A stretch of DNA of 64,000 nucleotides from Croceivirga sp. (GTDB taxonomy: Bacteria; Bacteroidota; Bacteroidia; Flavobacteriales; Flavobacteriaceae): NCBI GenBank assembly GCA_028284935.1, contig JANQQQ010000017.1:1-64000 (forward strand). Reading direction: 5' to 3'. Both the position numbers and the translations under genes were made by a program. This document shows, piece by piece, positions 18,232 through 28,475 of the stretch. Positions within the stretch are counted from its first letter, which is position 1, and the number at the start of each line of letters is the position of its first letter. The notes below the pieces were generated by a model. That model was not told the DNA's origin. It did not search any database and was given only the letters and a program-made list of their open reading frames with translations.

Positions 18232-19344
18232 ATGAAATATCAAAAACGGAAAAAGGCACTGGTGCTCTTGGAAGATGGTACCATTTTTTATGGAAAGGCG
18301 GTAGGTGATAAAGAGGGAACCGCATTTGGGGAGGTTTGTTTTAATACGGGTATGACCGGATATCAGGAAATTTTTACCGACCCTTCATACTATGGCCAAA
18401 TTATGGTCGCTACAAACGCCCATATCGGAAATTACGGTACAAATTCCAATGAAGTGGAATCTGATTCCATCAAGATTGCTGGGCTAGTTGTAAAGAATTT
18501 TAGTTACGAATATTCCAGACCTGCAGCAGATAAAAGCCTTTTGGAATTTTTGGATGATAATAACCTTGTGGCTATTTCTGATGTGGATACGCGGGCATTG
18601 GTGAGTTACATTAGGGATAATGGAGCGATGAACGCCGTAATTTCCACACGAGTGGATGAATTGGATGCCTTAAAAAAGGAACTTAAAAAAGTTCCCAGTA
18701 TGAAGGGATTGGAACTAGCCTCGAAAGTTTCCACCAAGGAACCCTATTATTTTGGGGAGGAGGATGCCAAATTCAAGATTTCGGCTTTGGATATTGGAAT
18801 CAAAAAGAACATTCTAAGGAACTTAGCCAAGCGAGGGGCCTACATCAAAGTGTTTCCGTATAATGCCACAAAAGAAGAAATGGCACAGTTTGAACCGGAT
18901 GGTTATTTCATCTCAAATGGCCCAGGAGACCCCGAACCCCTTTCGGAATCCATAGAAACAACAAAACAGATATTAAAAACCAACAAGCCGTTGTTCGGTA
19001 TTTGTTTGGGACATCAAGTTTTGGCTTTGGCCAATGGGGTATCCACCTATAAAATGCACCATGGACATCGAGGTATCAACCATCCCATACTGAATCTTAT
19101 GACCGGTAAGGGTGAAATTACTTCCCAAAATCATGGTTTTGCCGTGAATCGAGAAGAAACCGAAGCCAATCAGGATTTAGAAATTACCCACACCCATTTG
19201 AACGACGGAACGGTGGCCGGAATCAAAATGAAATACAAAAATGTATTTTCGGTGCAATACCATCCAGAGGCCAGTCCAGGACCTCACGATGCAGAATATC
19301 TTTTTGATCAATTTTTTGATGCCATAAGGGCTAGCCAAAACTAA
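18232..19344 (+). CDS. carA: carbamoyl-phosphate synthase small chain
   Basis: CarA (370 aa) is the glutaminase subunit that feeds ammonia to CarB to make carbamoyl phosphate for pyrimidines and arginine. The N-terminal domain has LEDGTIFYGKAVGDKEG and NTGMTGYQEIFTDPSYYGQI. The class I amidotransferase domain has SNGPGDPE, the nucleophile motif FGICLGHQVLALA and the His/Glu motif QYHPEASPGPHD. carB is not adjacent. The gene has its own transcription unit after the ribosomal terminator. Confidence 0.96.
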   Translation: MKYQKRKKALVLLEDGTIFYGKAVGDKEGTAFGEVCFNTGMTGYQEIFTDPSYYGQIMVATNAHIGNYGTNSNEVESDSIKIAGLVVKNFSYEYSRPAADKSLLEFLDDNNLVAISDVDTRALVSYIRDNGAMNAVISTRVDELDALKKELKKVPSMKGLELASKVSTKEPYYFGEEDAKFKISALDIGIKKNILRNLAKRGAYIKVFPYNATKEEMAQFEPDGYFISNGPGDPEPLSESIETTKQILKTNKPLFGICLGHQVLALANGVSTYKMHHGHRGINHPILNLMTGKGEITSQNHGFAVNREETEANQDLEITHTHLNDGTVAGIKMKYKNVFSVQYHPEASPGPHDAEYLFDQFFDAIRASQN

Positions 19345-19382
19345 AACCTTGTAGTTTGCTTTCTATGCTTATCATCATGATT

Positions 19383-19407
19383 TTATGACGTTTGTCATAC
19401 GTCATAA
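19383..19407. promoter_or_regulatory. overlapping palindromes upstream of eno
   Basis: TATGAC (19384-19389) and GTCATA (19394-19399) form a perfect 16-bp palindrome. TTATGACG (19383-19390) and CGTCATAA (19400-19407) form a second, wider inverted repeat that shares the left arm. Three half-sites in alternating orientation suggest a dimeric regulator. The site lies 56 bases upstream of the eno ATG. Confidence 0.5.
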
Positions 19408-19456
19408 AGACATGGCTTTTGTATTTTCGTGCCAACAAATTTCAACTTTTAAATAG

Positions 19457-20752
<1,296 letters not shown>

Positions 20753-20777
20753 GGAACTGTAATTTTCAATATTGGAG

Positions 20778-20806
20778 GCCCCTGAATTCTTTCAGGGGCT
20801 TTTTTA
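20778..20806 (+). terminator. eno terminator
   Basis: GCCCCTGAA (20778-20786) pairs perfectly with TTCAGGGGC (20791-20799) over a 4-base loop, and a T-run follows. Confidence 0.92.
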
Positions 20807-20834
20807 CTTCTTTAAGGAGTGTTATTTTTAAATT

Positions 20835-21686
20835 ATGGGCCTTAAAAAAGCGATTAATGCTATTTTTCAATTTCTAAGAGGCCTTTTCTTTGGGGCCATT
20901 GTTATTGCCTCCTTTTTCTTTTGTGTACTCGCATTGCATGTATTCACAAAACAAGAAAAATCATCTAAATCAGAAATGATAAGCTCTGAAGATGTTACCT
21001 TAATTGTTGATACCACCGCTCAGGGAATCGATAAATATTATGTAAGCCATCAGTCCTGGATGGATTTTGATAGAAAACAACATAGACTTCCATTTAAAGT
21101 TGACTTCAACAATGTGTTGTTATCTAAAAAGAACAGGAATAAGCTCGAAATACCTTTTAGAGGAGATCATCTACATTTTTGGGGTACTTTTTATAACAAC
21201 CTTGCCAATCATGATCGCCCTTTGGTGGAGGGGTTGGCACAGACTTTCTACGAGTATCAAAAAGGTAAGAATATGGGCAGACGGGAATTTGCAGAACTTA
21301 TGATCACTGCTATTCAAGATATTCCTTATTCCTTGATTCTTTCCGATAAATGTGGTATGGAAGATGCAAAATCCTGTGTTGGTAACGTTAAAATGGGCCT
21401 ATATGCTCCAGCGGAGTTTATAGCCTATCTTGATGGTGACTGTGACACCAGGACAGTGCTGCTTTTTACCTTATTATCCCGATTCCAATATGATGTGGCC
21501 ATTTTAAATAGTACGGAGTACAGGCATTCGATTCTTGGGCTTCAAATCAATTCAACGGGAAAGTATAAAAGCTATAAGAGAAGAAAATACTATTTTGTTG
21601 AAACAACATCAAGACAAAATCCGATTGGTTACTTACATCCGGACTATTCCGAATTAGATCATTGGGATGTTGTACTGACAAATTAG
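20835..21686 (+). CDS. membrane-anchored transglutaminase-like protein
   Basis: The 283-aa protein has one N-terminal hydrophobic segment (about residues 11-37) that anchors an extracytoplasmic domain. The segment ITAIQDIPYSL (about 158-168), then LDGDCDTRTVLLFTLL with Cys203, YRHSILG with His231 and YYFVETTS with Glu256 recall the transglutaminase-like cysteine-protease fold (Cys-His-Asp order, the acid here being Glu). Whether it is catalytic is unknown. It begins 29 bases after the eno terminator and is followed after 15 bases by a DUF350-like membrane protein, so the two probably form an operon. Confidence 0.6.
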   Translation: MGLKKAINAIFQFLRGLFFGAIVIASFFFCVLALHVFTKQEKSSKSEMISSEDVTLIVDTTAQGIDKYYVSHQSWMDFDRKQHRLPFKVDFNNVLLSKKNRNKLEIPFRGDHLHFWGTFYNNLANHDRPLVEGLAQTFYEYQKGKNMGRREFAELMITAIQDIPYSLILSDKCGMEDAKSCVGNVKMGLYAPAEFIAYLDGDCDTRTVLLFTLLSRFQYDVAILNSTEYRHSILGLQINSTGKYKSYKRRKYYFVETTSRQNPIGYLHPDYSELDHWDVVLTN

Positions 21687-21701
21687 TTTACACTCAAAAT
21701 T

Positions 21702-22214
21702 ATGGAACTATTCTATCTGGCAATAAGCCAAGTAATTATTTCAGTGGTTCTTTCGATACTGGTGTTCTTTATCTCCTATAAGATGCTCATTAAAGTATTT
21801 GATTTGGAAGAACAGCGATTCGACAATGAAAATCTAGCATTAAGTATTTTCTTTTCGGGTATAATTTTAAGTACGGGTTATCTGTTGGGAGGTATTATAT
21901 CCACGATCTTCAATTCGGTAAGCTTAATTAAGATACATGCTGATGGAAATCACTTTCTCAATGTGTTCAAATATTCCGTAACAGCGCTAATCTTAGGTTT
22001 TTTAGCCGCTTCGATGATTCAGTTGGGATCGTTTTTGCTTGTAAAAACATTGACCAAACACTTAAAAGAAGTAGAACAATTAAAACGTAATAATCTGGCG
22101 GTGGCCATTTTATTGGTCAGTATCCTCATGGCCATAACCTTCATTGTTAAGGATGGGCTCATATTTTTAATAGAACAGTTTTTGCCCCAACCAGAGGTGA
22201 TTGAGTTCAATTAA
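21702..22214 (+). CDS. DUF350-like inner-membrane protein
   Basis: This 170-aa protein has about five hydrophobic segments arranged as two similar halves. Each half has an Asn plus small-residue pattern before a long membrane helix: DNENLALSIFFSGIILSTGYLLGG near residue 40, and NNLAVAILLVSILMAITF near residue 130. This is the layout of DUF350 (YjfL-type) proteins, whose function is unknown. It is probably co-transcribed with the upstream transglutaminase-like gene. Confidence 0.6.
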   Translation: MELFYLAISQVIISVVLSILVFFISYKMLIKVFDLEEQRFDNENLALSIFFSGIILSTGYLLGGIISTIFNSVSLIKIHADGNHFLNVFKYSVTALILGFLAASMIQLGSFLLVKTLTKHLKEVEQLKRNNLAVAILLVSILMAITFIVKDGLIFLIEQFLPQPEVIEFN

Positions 22215-22292
22215 GGATGAATTGTGCGGTGGTGCCTATTATCAAAGGAATAACATATTTAAGGCGAAACGATAACAATAATTTAGCATTAC

Positions 22293-22328
22293 AAAAGCCT
22301 TTCTTCTTATGGAAAGGCTTTTTTTTGC
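22293..22328 (+). terminator. terminator after the DUF350-like gene
   Basis: AAAAGCCTTTC (22293-22303) pairs perfectly with GAAAGGCTTTT (22312-22322) across an 8-base loop, and the T-run continues to 22326. The A-run on the left would also allow termination of minus-strand transcripts. Confidence 0.88.
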
Positions 22329-22383
22329 GCCCGTTATAGTGTAACTTAACACGGAACAAGGCAAATCCAAGTATTGACTTTTT

Positions 22384-23922
22384 ATGAAAAATTTCCTTTT
22401 TGCGGCCGCTGAAAATGATGCAATCCCCCACTGCAAAGCTGGAGGTATGGGAGATGTTGTGAGGGACGTTCCCAGACAGATTTCCGAACGTGGGGACCAA
22501 ACACATGTGGTTGTGCCTTCCTATGGACGGTTGCATCAAAATGGAACATTTAAGACCACCCTCAAGTTCGGTCTGCGGGGTACTGATTACTCCGCTGAAC
22601 TCTATGAGGTAGATGGTAAGAAAAAGTTTGATAATATACTGCACTATGTCATTCATCATCCTGAAATAGAAGCGGGTAGTATAGCCCATATCTATCATGA
22701 TGATCCCGAGGAGCCTTTCTTTACGGATTTTGTTAAATACGTCATTTTTTGTACAGCAGTAGCCGAAGCCGTAAAACAAGGAGCATTTGGTGAATTGGAC
22801 GTGGTTCACCTGCACGATTGGCATTCCAGCCTAATATTGTTTTTACGGGAATACCATCCAGCATACAAAAGTCTTGCAAAAATCCAGTTTGTTTACAGTA
22901 TTCACAACTTGGCTATCCAAGGTATACGTCCCTTTGCTGATAACTATGCCTCCATTCAAAACTGGTTCCCAGAGGTGGCCATAGATTATCAAAGGCTAAT
23001 GGACTATCGCTATCGGGATTGCATCAATCTTATGGCCGTTGGCATTCGATTAGCGGATGCTGTTCACACGGTTTCCCCATCCTATAAAAAAGATGTGATG
23101 CTTCCCAGTTCACCTCCTGAGTTTATTGGAGGGGAAGGTCTGGAGGATGATTTAAAGGAGGCCAATAAGGAAGGAAGACTTTTCGGAATCCTTAACGGGT
23201 GCAATTACAAGGGTATTAATGCGGAGGCCAAGGGAGAGATTTACAGGAATACGGTCAAAGCCTTGTTTCGTTGGTTACAGGATGAGGACAAGAAGTATAA
23301 AGCGGACTTCCTTGCGCACACCGGCGAGAAAATAATGAAATATGTGGGTAGTAATAGACCAAAATTCATTGTTTCAAGTGTCGCTCGTCTAACAGAACAG
23401 AAGTTCTATTTTTTTAAGAGATCTCCGGAAGCATTTGTCGAAATCTTGAAAAAACTGGAAAAGGTCCAGGGTATTTTCATGCTCCTAGGTACCGGTGCTC
23501 CGGAGTATGAAGAACTCTTCAGAAGAATTAGCTACGAGAATAAAAATTTCATCTTCACCAACGGACAATCAGAGAGTTTAATAGACTCGATGTATCTGGA
23601 ATCCGATCTTTATTTTATGCCCAGTCTTTTTGAACCCTGTGGTATCAGTCAAATGCTATCCATGCGTAATGGCAATCCTTGTCTTGTGCACCACACCGGT
23701 GGTCTTATTGATACGGTGGAACATTTAAAAACTGGTTTTGCTTTTGATGGAAAAACCTATGACGAAAAGATTAAAAACATGCTAAAGGCGTTTGATGTAG
23801 CTTTGGATATTTTTCAGAATGATAAACCCACTTGGAAAAAAATGCAAACTGCTGCCAAACGCAAGCGTTTTACTTGGAAAAAATCGGTGGACAAGTACTA
23901 CGAACAACTCTATAAGTTGTAA
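22384..23922 (+). CDS. glgA: glycogen synthase (GT5 family)
   Basis: The 512-aa protein fits the ADP-glucose-dependent starch/glycogen synthases that extend alpha-1,4-glucan. The N-terminal domain has HCKAGGMGDVVRDVP, the family form of the KxGG nucleotide-binding loop, and later DVVHLHDWHSS. The C-terminal domain has SSVARLTEQKFYFFKRSPEAF and the acceptor motif LFEPCGISQML near residue 418, then the HHTGGLIDTV loop. The start at 22384 puts MKNFLFAAAEND at the first strand. glgC and glgB are not nearby. Confidence 0.9.
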   Translation: MKNFLFAAAENDAIPHCKAGGMGDVVRDVPRQISERGDQTHVVVPSYGRLHQNGTFKTTLKFGLRGTDYSAELYEVDGKKKFDNILHYVIHHPEIEAGSIAHIYHDDPEEPFFTDFVKYVIFCTAVAEAVKQGAFGELDVVHLHDWHSSLILFLREYHPAYKSLAKIQFVYSIHNLAIQGIRPFADNYASIQNWFPEVAIDYQRLMDYRYRDCINLMAVGIRLADAVHTVSPSYKKDVMLPSSPPEFIGGEGLEDDLKEANKEGRLFGILNGCNYKGINAEAKGEIYRNTVKALFRWLQDEDKKYKADFLAHTGEKIMKYVGSNRPKFIVSSVARLTEQKFYFFKRSPEAFVEILKKLEKVQGIFMLLGTGAPEYEELFRRISYENKNFIFTNGQSESLIDSMYLESDLYFMPSLFEPCGISQMLSMRNGNPCLVHHTGGLIDTVEHLKTGFAFDGKTYDEKIKNMLKAFDVALDIFQNDKPTWKKMQTAAKRKRFTWKKSVDKYYEQLYKL

Positions 23923-23957
23923 TATTTTTTAACTTCTTCCATTTCTGTTAAGAATAG

Positions 23958-23977
23958 TTCAAATTAGGTGGTTTGAA
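23958..23977. promoter_or_regulatory. inverted repeat upstream of gltA
   Basis: TTCAAA (23958-23963) and TTTGAA (23972-23977) are separated by 8 bases, about 64 bases before the citrate synthase ATG. The spacing suits a dimeric regulator, but arms of A/T-rich sequence this short can arise by chance. Confidence 0.25.
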
Positions 23978-24040
23978 TTGTTAAACCCTTGTCTTTTTCG
24001 TAAATTTATGGGCTTTTCAACTACAATTAAACACACATAA

Positions 24041-25324
24041 ATGTCAAGAACCGCAACAATAGAATTTGAAGGGAAAAAATTTGAATTTCCTGTTATTAAG
24101 GGAACAGAAAATGAATTGGCCATCGATATAAAAACCTTACGTGGCACCACAGGGATGGTCACTATTGACCCTGGATATAAGAACACAGGTTCCTGTGAAA
24201 GTGCCATCACCTTTTTGGATGGGGAGAAAGGAATCTTAAGGTATCGGGGATATTCTATTGAGGAGCTGGCGGAAAGGGCTGATTTTTTGGAAGTTGCTTA
24301 CTTACTCATTTTTGGGGAACTGCCAAATAAGGAGCAATTGGAGAAGTTCTACGACGATATTACCGAAGAATCACAGGTTGATGAAGAGATGAAAAAGATT
24401 TTGGATGGTTTTCCAAAATCGGCCCACCCTATGGGCGTACTTTCTTCGTTGACCAGTGCCTTGGTAGCGTTCAACCCTTCAACGGTGGATGTTTCCTCCG
24501 AGGAAGCCATGTACAATTCCATTGTACGTATTTTGGGTAAGTTTCCAGTCCTGGTTGCATGGACCATGCGAAAGAAAATGGGCCTACCCCTGGATTATGG
24601 GGATGATAGTCTCGGCTATGTGGAGAACATCCATAAAATGATGTTCAAGAAACCAACTAAGGAATATGTCAAGGATCCTATTGTCATAGATGCTTTGGAT
24701 AAACTCCTAATACTTCATGCCGATCATGAACAAAATTGTTCTACTTCCACAGTTAGGATAACGGGCTCTTCACATGCGGGACTTTTTGTTTCCCTGGCGG
24801 CTGGTGTTTCCGCTTTGTGGGGACCTTTGCACGGTGGTGCCAACCAAGCCGTCTTGGAAATGCTGGAAGCTATTAAAGCTGATGGCGGGGATACAAAGAA
24901 GTACATGGCCAAGGCCAAAGATAAAAATGACCCTTTTAGACTAATGGGCTTTGGGCATCGGGTTTATAAAAACTTTGATCCTCGTGCCAAGATCATTAAG
25001 AAGGCGGCTGATGAGGTATTGGGAAATCTTGGAATCGATGATCCCATTTTGGATATTGCCAAAGGACTGGAAAAGGAAGCCTTGGAGGATCAATACTTTG
25101 TGGATAGAAAGTTATATCCCAATGTGGATTTCTACTCAGGCATCATTTATAGGGCCATGGGTATTCCAGTAGATATGTTTACCGTAATGTTTGCCCTGGG
25201 AAGATTACCCGGATGGATTGCACAGTGGCGTGAGATGCGTTTGCGCAAAGAACCTATTGGACGACCTCGACAAATATATATTGGAGAGAACCACAGACCA
25301 TTTAAGGATTTATCAGATCGATAA
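24041..25324 (+). CDS. gltA: citrate synthase
   Basis: Citrate synthase (427 aa) condenses acetyl-CoA and oxaloacetate at the entry of the TCA cycle. LHADHEQNCSTSTVR, the GPLHGGANQAVLEML loop with the first active-site His, FGHRVYKNFDPRA with the second, and DFYSGIIYRAMGIP with the catalytic Asp are present. The size and N-terminal extension fit the hexameric, NADH-sensitive type II enzymes; the type is inferred from length only. A terminator lies 25 bases after the stop. Confidence 0.96.
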   Translation: MSRTATIEFEGKKFEFPVIKGTENELAIDIKTLRGTTGMVTIDPGYKNTGSCESAITFLDGEKGILRYRGYSIEELAERADFLEVAYLLIFGELPNKEQLEKFYDDITEESQVDEEMKKILDGFPKSAHPMGVLSSLTSALVAFNPSTVDVSSEEAMYNSIVRILGKFPVLVAWTMRKKMGLPLDYGDDSLGYVENIHKMMFKKPTKEYVKDPIVIDALDKLLILHADHEQNCSTSTVRITGSSHAGLFVSLAAGVSALWGPLHGGANQAVLEMLEAIKADGGDTKKYMAKAKDKNDPFRLMGFGHRVYKNFDPRAKIIKKAADEVLGNLGIDDPILDIAKGLEKEALEDQYFVDRKLYPNVDFYSGIIYRAMGIPVDMFTVMFALGRLPGWIAQWREMRLRKEPIGRPRQIYIGENHRPFKDLSDR

Positions 25325-25349
25325 AATAAATCGTATTCTTTTGAATAAG

Positions 25350-25383
25350 GTCCATTTTCAACTGGGTTGGGAATGGACTTTTT
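25350..25383 (+). terminator. gltA terminator overlapping the next promoter
   Basis: Bases 25350-25362 pair with 25366-25378 (13 positions including two T:G wobbles) around a 3-base loop, and TTTTT follows. The last T is also the first base of the TATATTTG box (25383-25390) of the next gene, so termination and initiation signals abut. Confidence 0.85.
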
Positions 25384-25390
25384 ATATTTG
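25383..25390 (+). promoter_or_regulatory. -7 box of the ADI/DDAH-like gene
   Basis: TATATTTG matches TAnnTTTG, 16 bases before the ATG at 25407. The -33 position would fall inside the terminator stem and is not TTTG, so the promoter is either weak or helped by an activator. Confidence 0.5.
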
Positions 25391-25406
25391 CGAAAAATCC
25401 TTCTAG

Positions 25407-26321
25407 ATGTTGCATTTGAACGTAATTGACGAAACCGCTCCCTTAAAGGCAGTGGTTTTAGGAACAGCTGAAAGTTGTGGCCCAACGCCTAAACCGGAGG
25501 AAGCCTATGACCCTAAATCATTGGAGCATATTCTTGCCGGCACCTATCCAATGGAGAAGGATATGGTTGCTGAAATGAGTGCCTTCGCAGCAGTTTTTGA
25601 AAAATATGGGGTGAACGTATTTCGTCCTTCCGTTATCGAAGATTGCAATCAGATTTTCTCTCGGGATATTGCATTTGTTATAGAGGACAAGTTGTTTCAT
25701 TCCAATATTTTACCGGATAGGGAGCGGGAATTTGAGGCCATTCATAATGTTTTGAAACAAATTGACCCTAACAAAATTATCAGGCCACCTGAAGAGGTTC
25801 ATGTTGAAGGGGGCGATGTGATGCCATGGCATGATTATATTTTTGTAGGTACCTATACGGCAGAGGATTATCCACACTATATAACAGCTCGCACCAATAA
25901 GGAGGCCGTGGAGTTTTTAAGGTCAGAATTCCCGAACAAAAAGGTAAAGGCCTTTGAACTTAGAAAATCGAATACCAATGCCAAGGAAAATGCCTTGCAC
26001 CTCGACTGTTGTTTTCAGCCCGTTGGTAGGGACAAGGCCATTATTCATAAAAATGGATTTTTGGTGGAAGAGGAATACCAATGGTTGGTAGATTTTTTTG
26101 GAAAAGAAAACGTTTTTGAAATTACGGCTGATGAGATGTACCAAATGTTCAGCAATGTATTTTCCATTTCACCAGAGGTGGTAGTCTCCGAACAAAGCTT
26201 TACTCGGCTGAACAACTGGTTGCGCGACCAAGGATTTATAGTAGAAGAAATCCCATATGCTGAAATTGCCAAGCAAGAGGGACTTCTTCGGTGCAGTACC
26301 TTACCGTTAATTCGGGAGTAG
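25407..26321 (+). CDS. arginine deiminase/DDAH-like amidinohydrolase
   Basis: The 304-aa protein belongs to the guanidino-group-modifying (pentein) superfamily. These enzymes attack arginine-like substrates with a Cys through a covalent amidino intermediate. Seen here are FSRDIAFVIEDKLFHSN, HVEGGDVM with an acidic substrate-binding residue, ALHLDCCFQPVGRD with the catalytic His, and LLRCSTLPLIRE with the nucleophile Cys296 near the C-terminus. Substrate (arginine, methylarginine, citrulline or another) is not decided by these motifs. A second superfamily member, CtlX, lies 2 kb downstream. The stop is 2 bases from that of the convergent hydrolase. Confidence 0.8.
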   Translation: MLHLNVIDETAPLKAVVLGTAESCGPTPKPEEAYDPKSLEHILAGTYPMEKDMVAEMSAFAAVFEKYGVNVFRPSVIEDCNQIFSRDIAFVIEDKLFHSNILPDREREFEAIHNVLKQIDPNKIIRPPEEVHVEGGDVMPWHDYIFVGTYTAEDYPHYITARTNKEAVEFLRSEFPNKKVKAFELRKSNTNAKENALHLDCCFQPVGRDKAIIHKNGFLVEEEYQWLVDFFGKENVFEITADEMYQMFSNVFSISPEVVVSEQSFTRLNNWLRDQGFIVEEIPYAEIAKQEGLLRCSTLPLIRE

Positions 26322-26323
26322 GT

Positions 26324-27457
26324 TTACATAAATAAAGCTTTTAATACATCCAGTTGTAAATTTTCGGCCTTCCTACGGATAGGAGAGTCCATCATCGTAT
26401 TGAAATTGGTGGCCATGAAAACAAACGAATCCAATTCGGGCAGATAAAGCAACACGCATCCTGCACCTACCCCGCCTCCAGAATGTCCAAGCGCGTAGGT
26501 GACATCCAAATCATAATATTGGATTCCTAGTCCATACCGTTTTTCACCTTCTTCATTGAGTACAAATTCCTGCATCAGCTCAAGGGTTTTGGGCTTCAAT
26601 AGTTTCCCTGATACCAACCCTTTTAAAAAAAGAACGGCGTCTTTGGTTGAAGCGACCATGCCATCATCGCCTTTCATTGAAGATACATTGGCACGCTGTA
26701 AGGTGGACACATTGACGGGAATGCCCTCAAGCAGAACATCCCAATAGGCATCGGCAATGTTCAAATCCGTATTAAGGTTATCTTTCGAGAGGTATACTGT
26801 AGAATTCAATTTGAGCTTCTTGAAAATCGTTTTTTCCATATGCGCCACATGGTCCCCGGTTATTTTGTCCGCAATCAATGAAAGTACCTCATAGTTGGTA
26901 TTGCGGTAGGCGTATTTGCTTCCTGGTTCAAAATCAATTGGTTTTCCTTTAATATGGGATAACATTTCAGTAACACTCCATACTTTTTTTGGATCGTGGA
27001 TAATTTTTGAGACCAAAATGGGGTCCGTGCTGTACTCTGGTAATCCAGAAGTATGGTTGAGGAGCATTTTAATCGTAATTTTTTTTGTTCCTTCGGTAGA
27101 AACCAACCAGTCATCATCCAAATAGTTTACGATGGGGTCACTTAATTTAAGCCTTCCCTTTTCATACAGTTGTAAGATGAGTACGGCCATATAAGTCTTA
27201 CTAACGCTCTGTAGGTAAAAAAGGTGCTCTGGCGTTAGGGGTACATTATTTTCCAGATTGGACATTCCTGCTGCATATGACCAGAAACCGGTCTCTTGGT
27301 TATAGACGGTTAGTGCCATGCCGGGGAAACCCATATCCACATATTTTTTAAAAACGGCCTTTACGGCCTCTTGTTTTTCCAAAGGGAAGTTGGAGTTTTG
27401 CGCCAGCGAAGGGAGGACCACCAGCATCATTGCGATTGTAATAACAGTTCTTTTCAT
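26324..27457 (-). CDS. exported serine hydrolase, beta-lactamase/class C-like
   Basis: The 377-aa protein has a signal peptide (MKRTVITIAMMLVVLPSLAQ) and the serine beta-lactamase/DD-peptidase fold. The SxxK motif is S84-V-S-K87, the YxN motif is Y184-R-N186, and a C-terminal GHSGGGVG segment holds the HxG element. Such proteins are usually esterases or peptidases of unknown substrate; antibiotic resistance should not be inferred. It is monocistronic and convergent with the ADI/DDAH-like gene. Confidence 0.82.
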   Translation of the reverse strand: MKRTVITIAMMLVVLPSLAQNSNFPLEKQEAVKAVFKKYVDMGFPGMALTVYNQETGFWSYAAGMSNLENNVPLTPEHLFYLQSVSKTYMAVLILQLYEKGRLKLSDPIVNYLDDDWLVSTEGTKKITIKMLLNHTSGLPEYSTDPILVSKIIHDPKKVWSVTEMLSHIKGKPIDFEPGSKYAYRNTNYEVLSLIADKITGDHVAHMEKTIFKKLKLNSTVYLSKDNLNTDLNIADAYWDVLLEGIPVNVSTLQRANVSSMKGDDGMVASTKDAVLFLKGLVSGKLLKPKTLELMQEFVLNEEGEKRYGLGIQYYDLDVTYALGHSGGGVGAGCVLLYLPELDSFVFMATNFNTMMDSPIRRKAENLQLDVLKALFM

Positions 27458-27569
27458 GATTGATAATTTTCCCCAAAGATGTTTTAGGAAGAAGTTAAAA
27501 GCACGCTTGATTAATACCTAAAATGACGAAGTGTATTGTTTTTGGGGATAAAATGTTTGCTTTTACACT

Positions 27570-28394
27570 TTATGACCTATAAGCTGTAGCACTGAACCAC
27601 CTTTTAAATTCTGGAGCAATAGTTCTGCTGATGATCTGATTATTTTCAAAGGGAGCCCCTTTTTTAAAATCAACGATAAGTTTTCCATTGATTTCCTTTT
27701 TATACCCTTTGATCCAGTCCCGATGGACGATATATTTTCTATTCAATCTAAAGAAGAGCTCTTCGGGTAGTTTTGGGCTTATTTTATTTAGGGAACTATC
27801 AATGATAAAACGCCGCTGGTCCTTGGTTAGTAAGTACGAGGTCTTGTCGTCTATGTAAAATCCAATGATGCTTTCAAAGTGGACATTGTGGATGGTGTTA
27901 CCCATCATTACCTCAAACCCTGTGGATCTTAGATTTTTATCGCTTTCACGTAAGCTTTTTACCGTATACCATTGACTGTGAAAGTAATACCCAATATAGA
28001 TGCCATTGACCACCAGTACCCAAATAAAAAAAATGAACAGATTGTAGGTATAGAATTTTAATGGCAAAGGGCCATCCCCAAAAAGGGCATTGACCAATTC
28101 GGTAATGAAAATAAGGTATACCTGTATAACGAGGTTAGTCAAGAATATCTGTACAAATATGCGTTTTGCCATCGCATTTTCATAGGGCATTTTCCTGTCC
28201 AACCAAACGATGACCATACGCCCCAACCACCACGCAATATACCCTTGAGCCAAATCGATAAAGTAGGTGGTATAGGTGTACCAGTCCCATCGAATACGGG
28301 AGTAGGTAAGGTGATAGTTAATGGTATTGATGACTGGCATCAATAGCAAAAACAGAAGCAAATCATTGTATTTGCCCAGGTATTTACGGTACAT
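27570..28394 (-). CDS. membrane-bound LytTR transcriptional regulator
   Basis: The 274-aa protein carries four hydrophobic segments in its first 150 residues and a LytTR DNA-binding domain in its last 110. That domain shows IIGFYIDDKTSYLLTKDQRRFIIDSSLNKI and FFRLNRKYIVHRDWIKGY. LytTR proteins bind DNA through beta strands, and this layout suggests direct sensing at the membrane without a receiver domain. Its start region is divergent from ctlX (82 bases), so ctlX is a plausible target. Confidence 0.82.
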   Translation of the reverse strand: MYRKYLGKYNDLLLFLLLMPVINTINYHLTYSRIRWDWYTYTTYFIDLAQGYIAWWLGRMVIVWLDRKMPYENAMAKRIFVQIFLTNLVIQVYLIFITELVNALFGDGPLPLKFYTYNLFIFFIWVLVVNGIYIGYYFHSQWYTVKSLRESDKNLRSTGFEVMMGNTIHNVHFESIIGFYIDDKTSYLLTKDQRRFIIDSSLNKISPKLPEELFFRLNRKYIVHRDWIKGYKKEINGKLIVDFKKGAPFENNQIISRTIAPEFKRWFSATAYRS

Positions 28395-28449
28395 ATGGTA
28401 TAAAGATACCGATGCCTTTTTTTTGTTACAAAATGAAATGCGGATTTGC

Positions 28450-28457
28450 TACTTTTG
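28450..28457 (+). promoter_or_regulatory. -7 box of ctlX
   Basis: TACTTTTG fits TAnnTTTG, 18 bases before the ATG at 28476. The nearest TTTG upstream (28422-28425) is 24 bases away rather than 19-21, so the -33 element is uncertain. Confidence 0.45.
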
Positions 28458-28475
28458 GTTGATTTTTTTAAGCCA

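Noticed and set aside
26324-27457. Beta-lactamase (antibiotic resistance) for the class C-like protein
   Set aside because: Only the general SxxK/YxN/HxG fold is visible. Exported serine hydrolases of this type are common in Bacteroidota and mostly are not lactamases.
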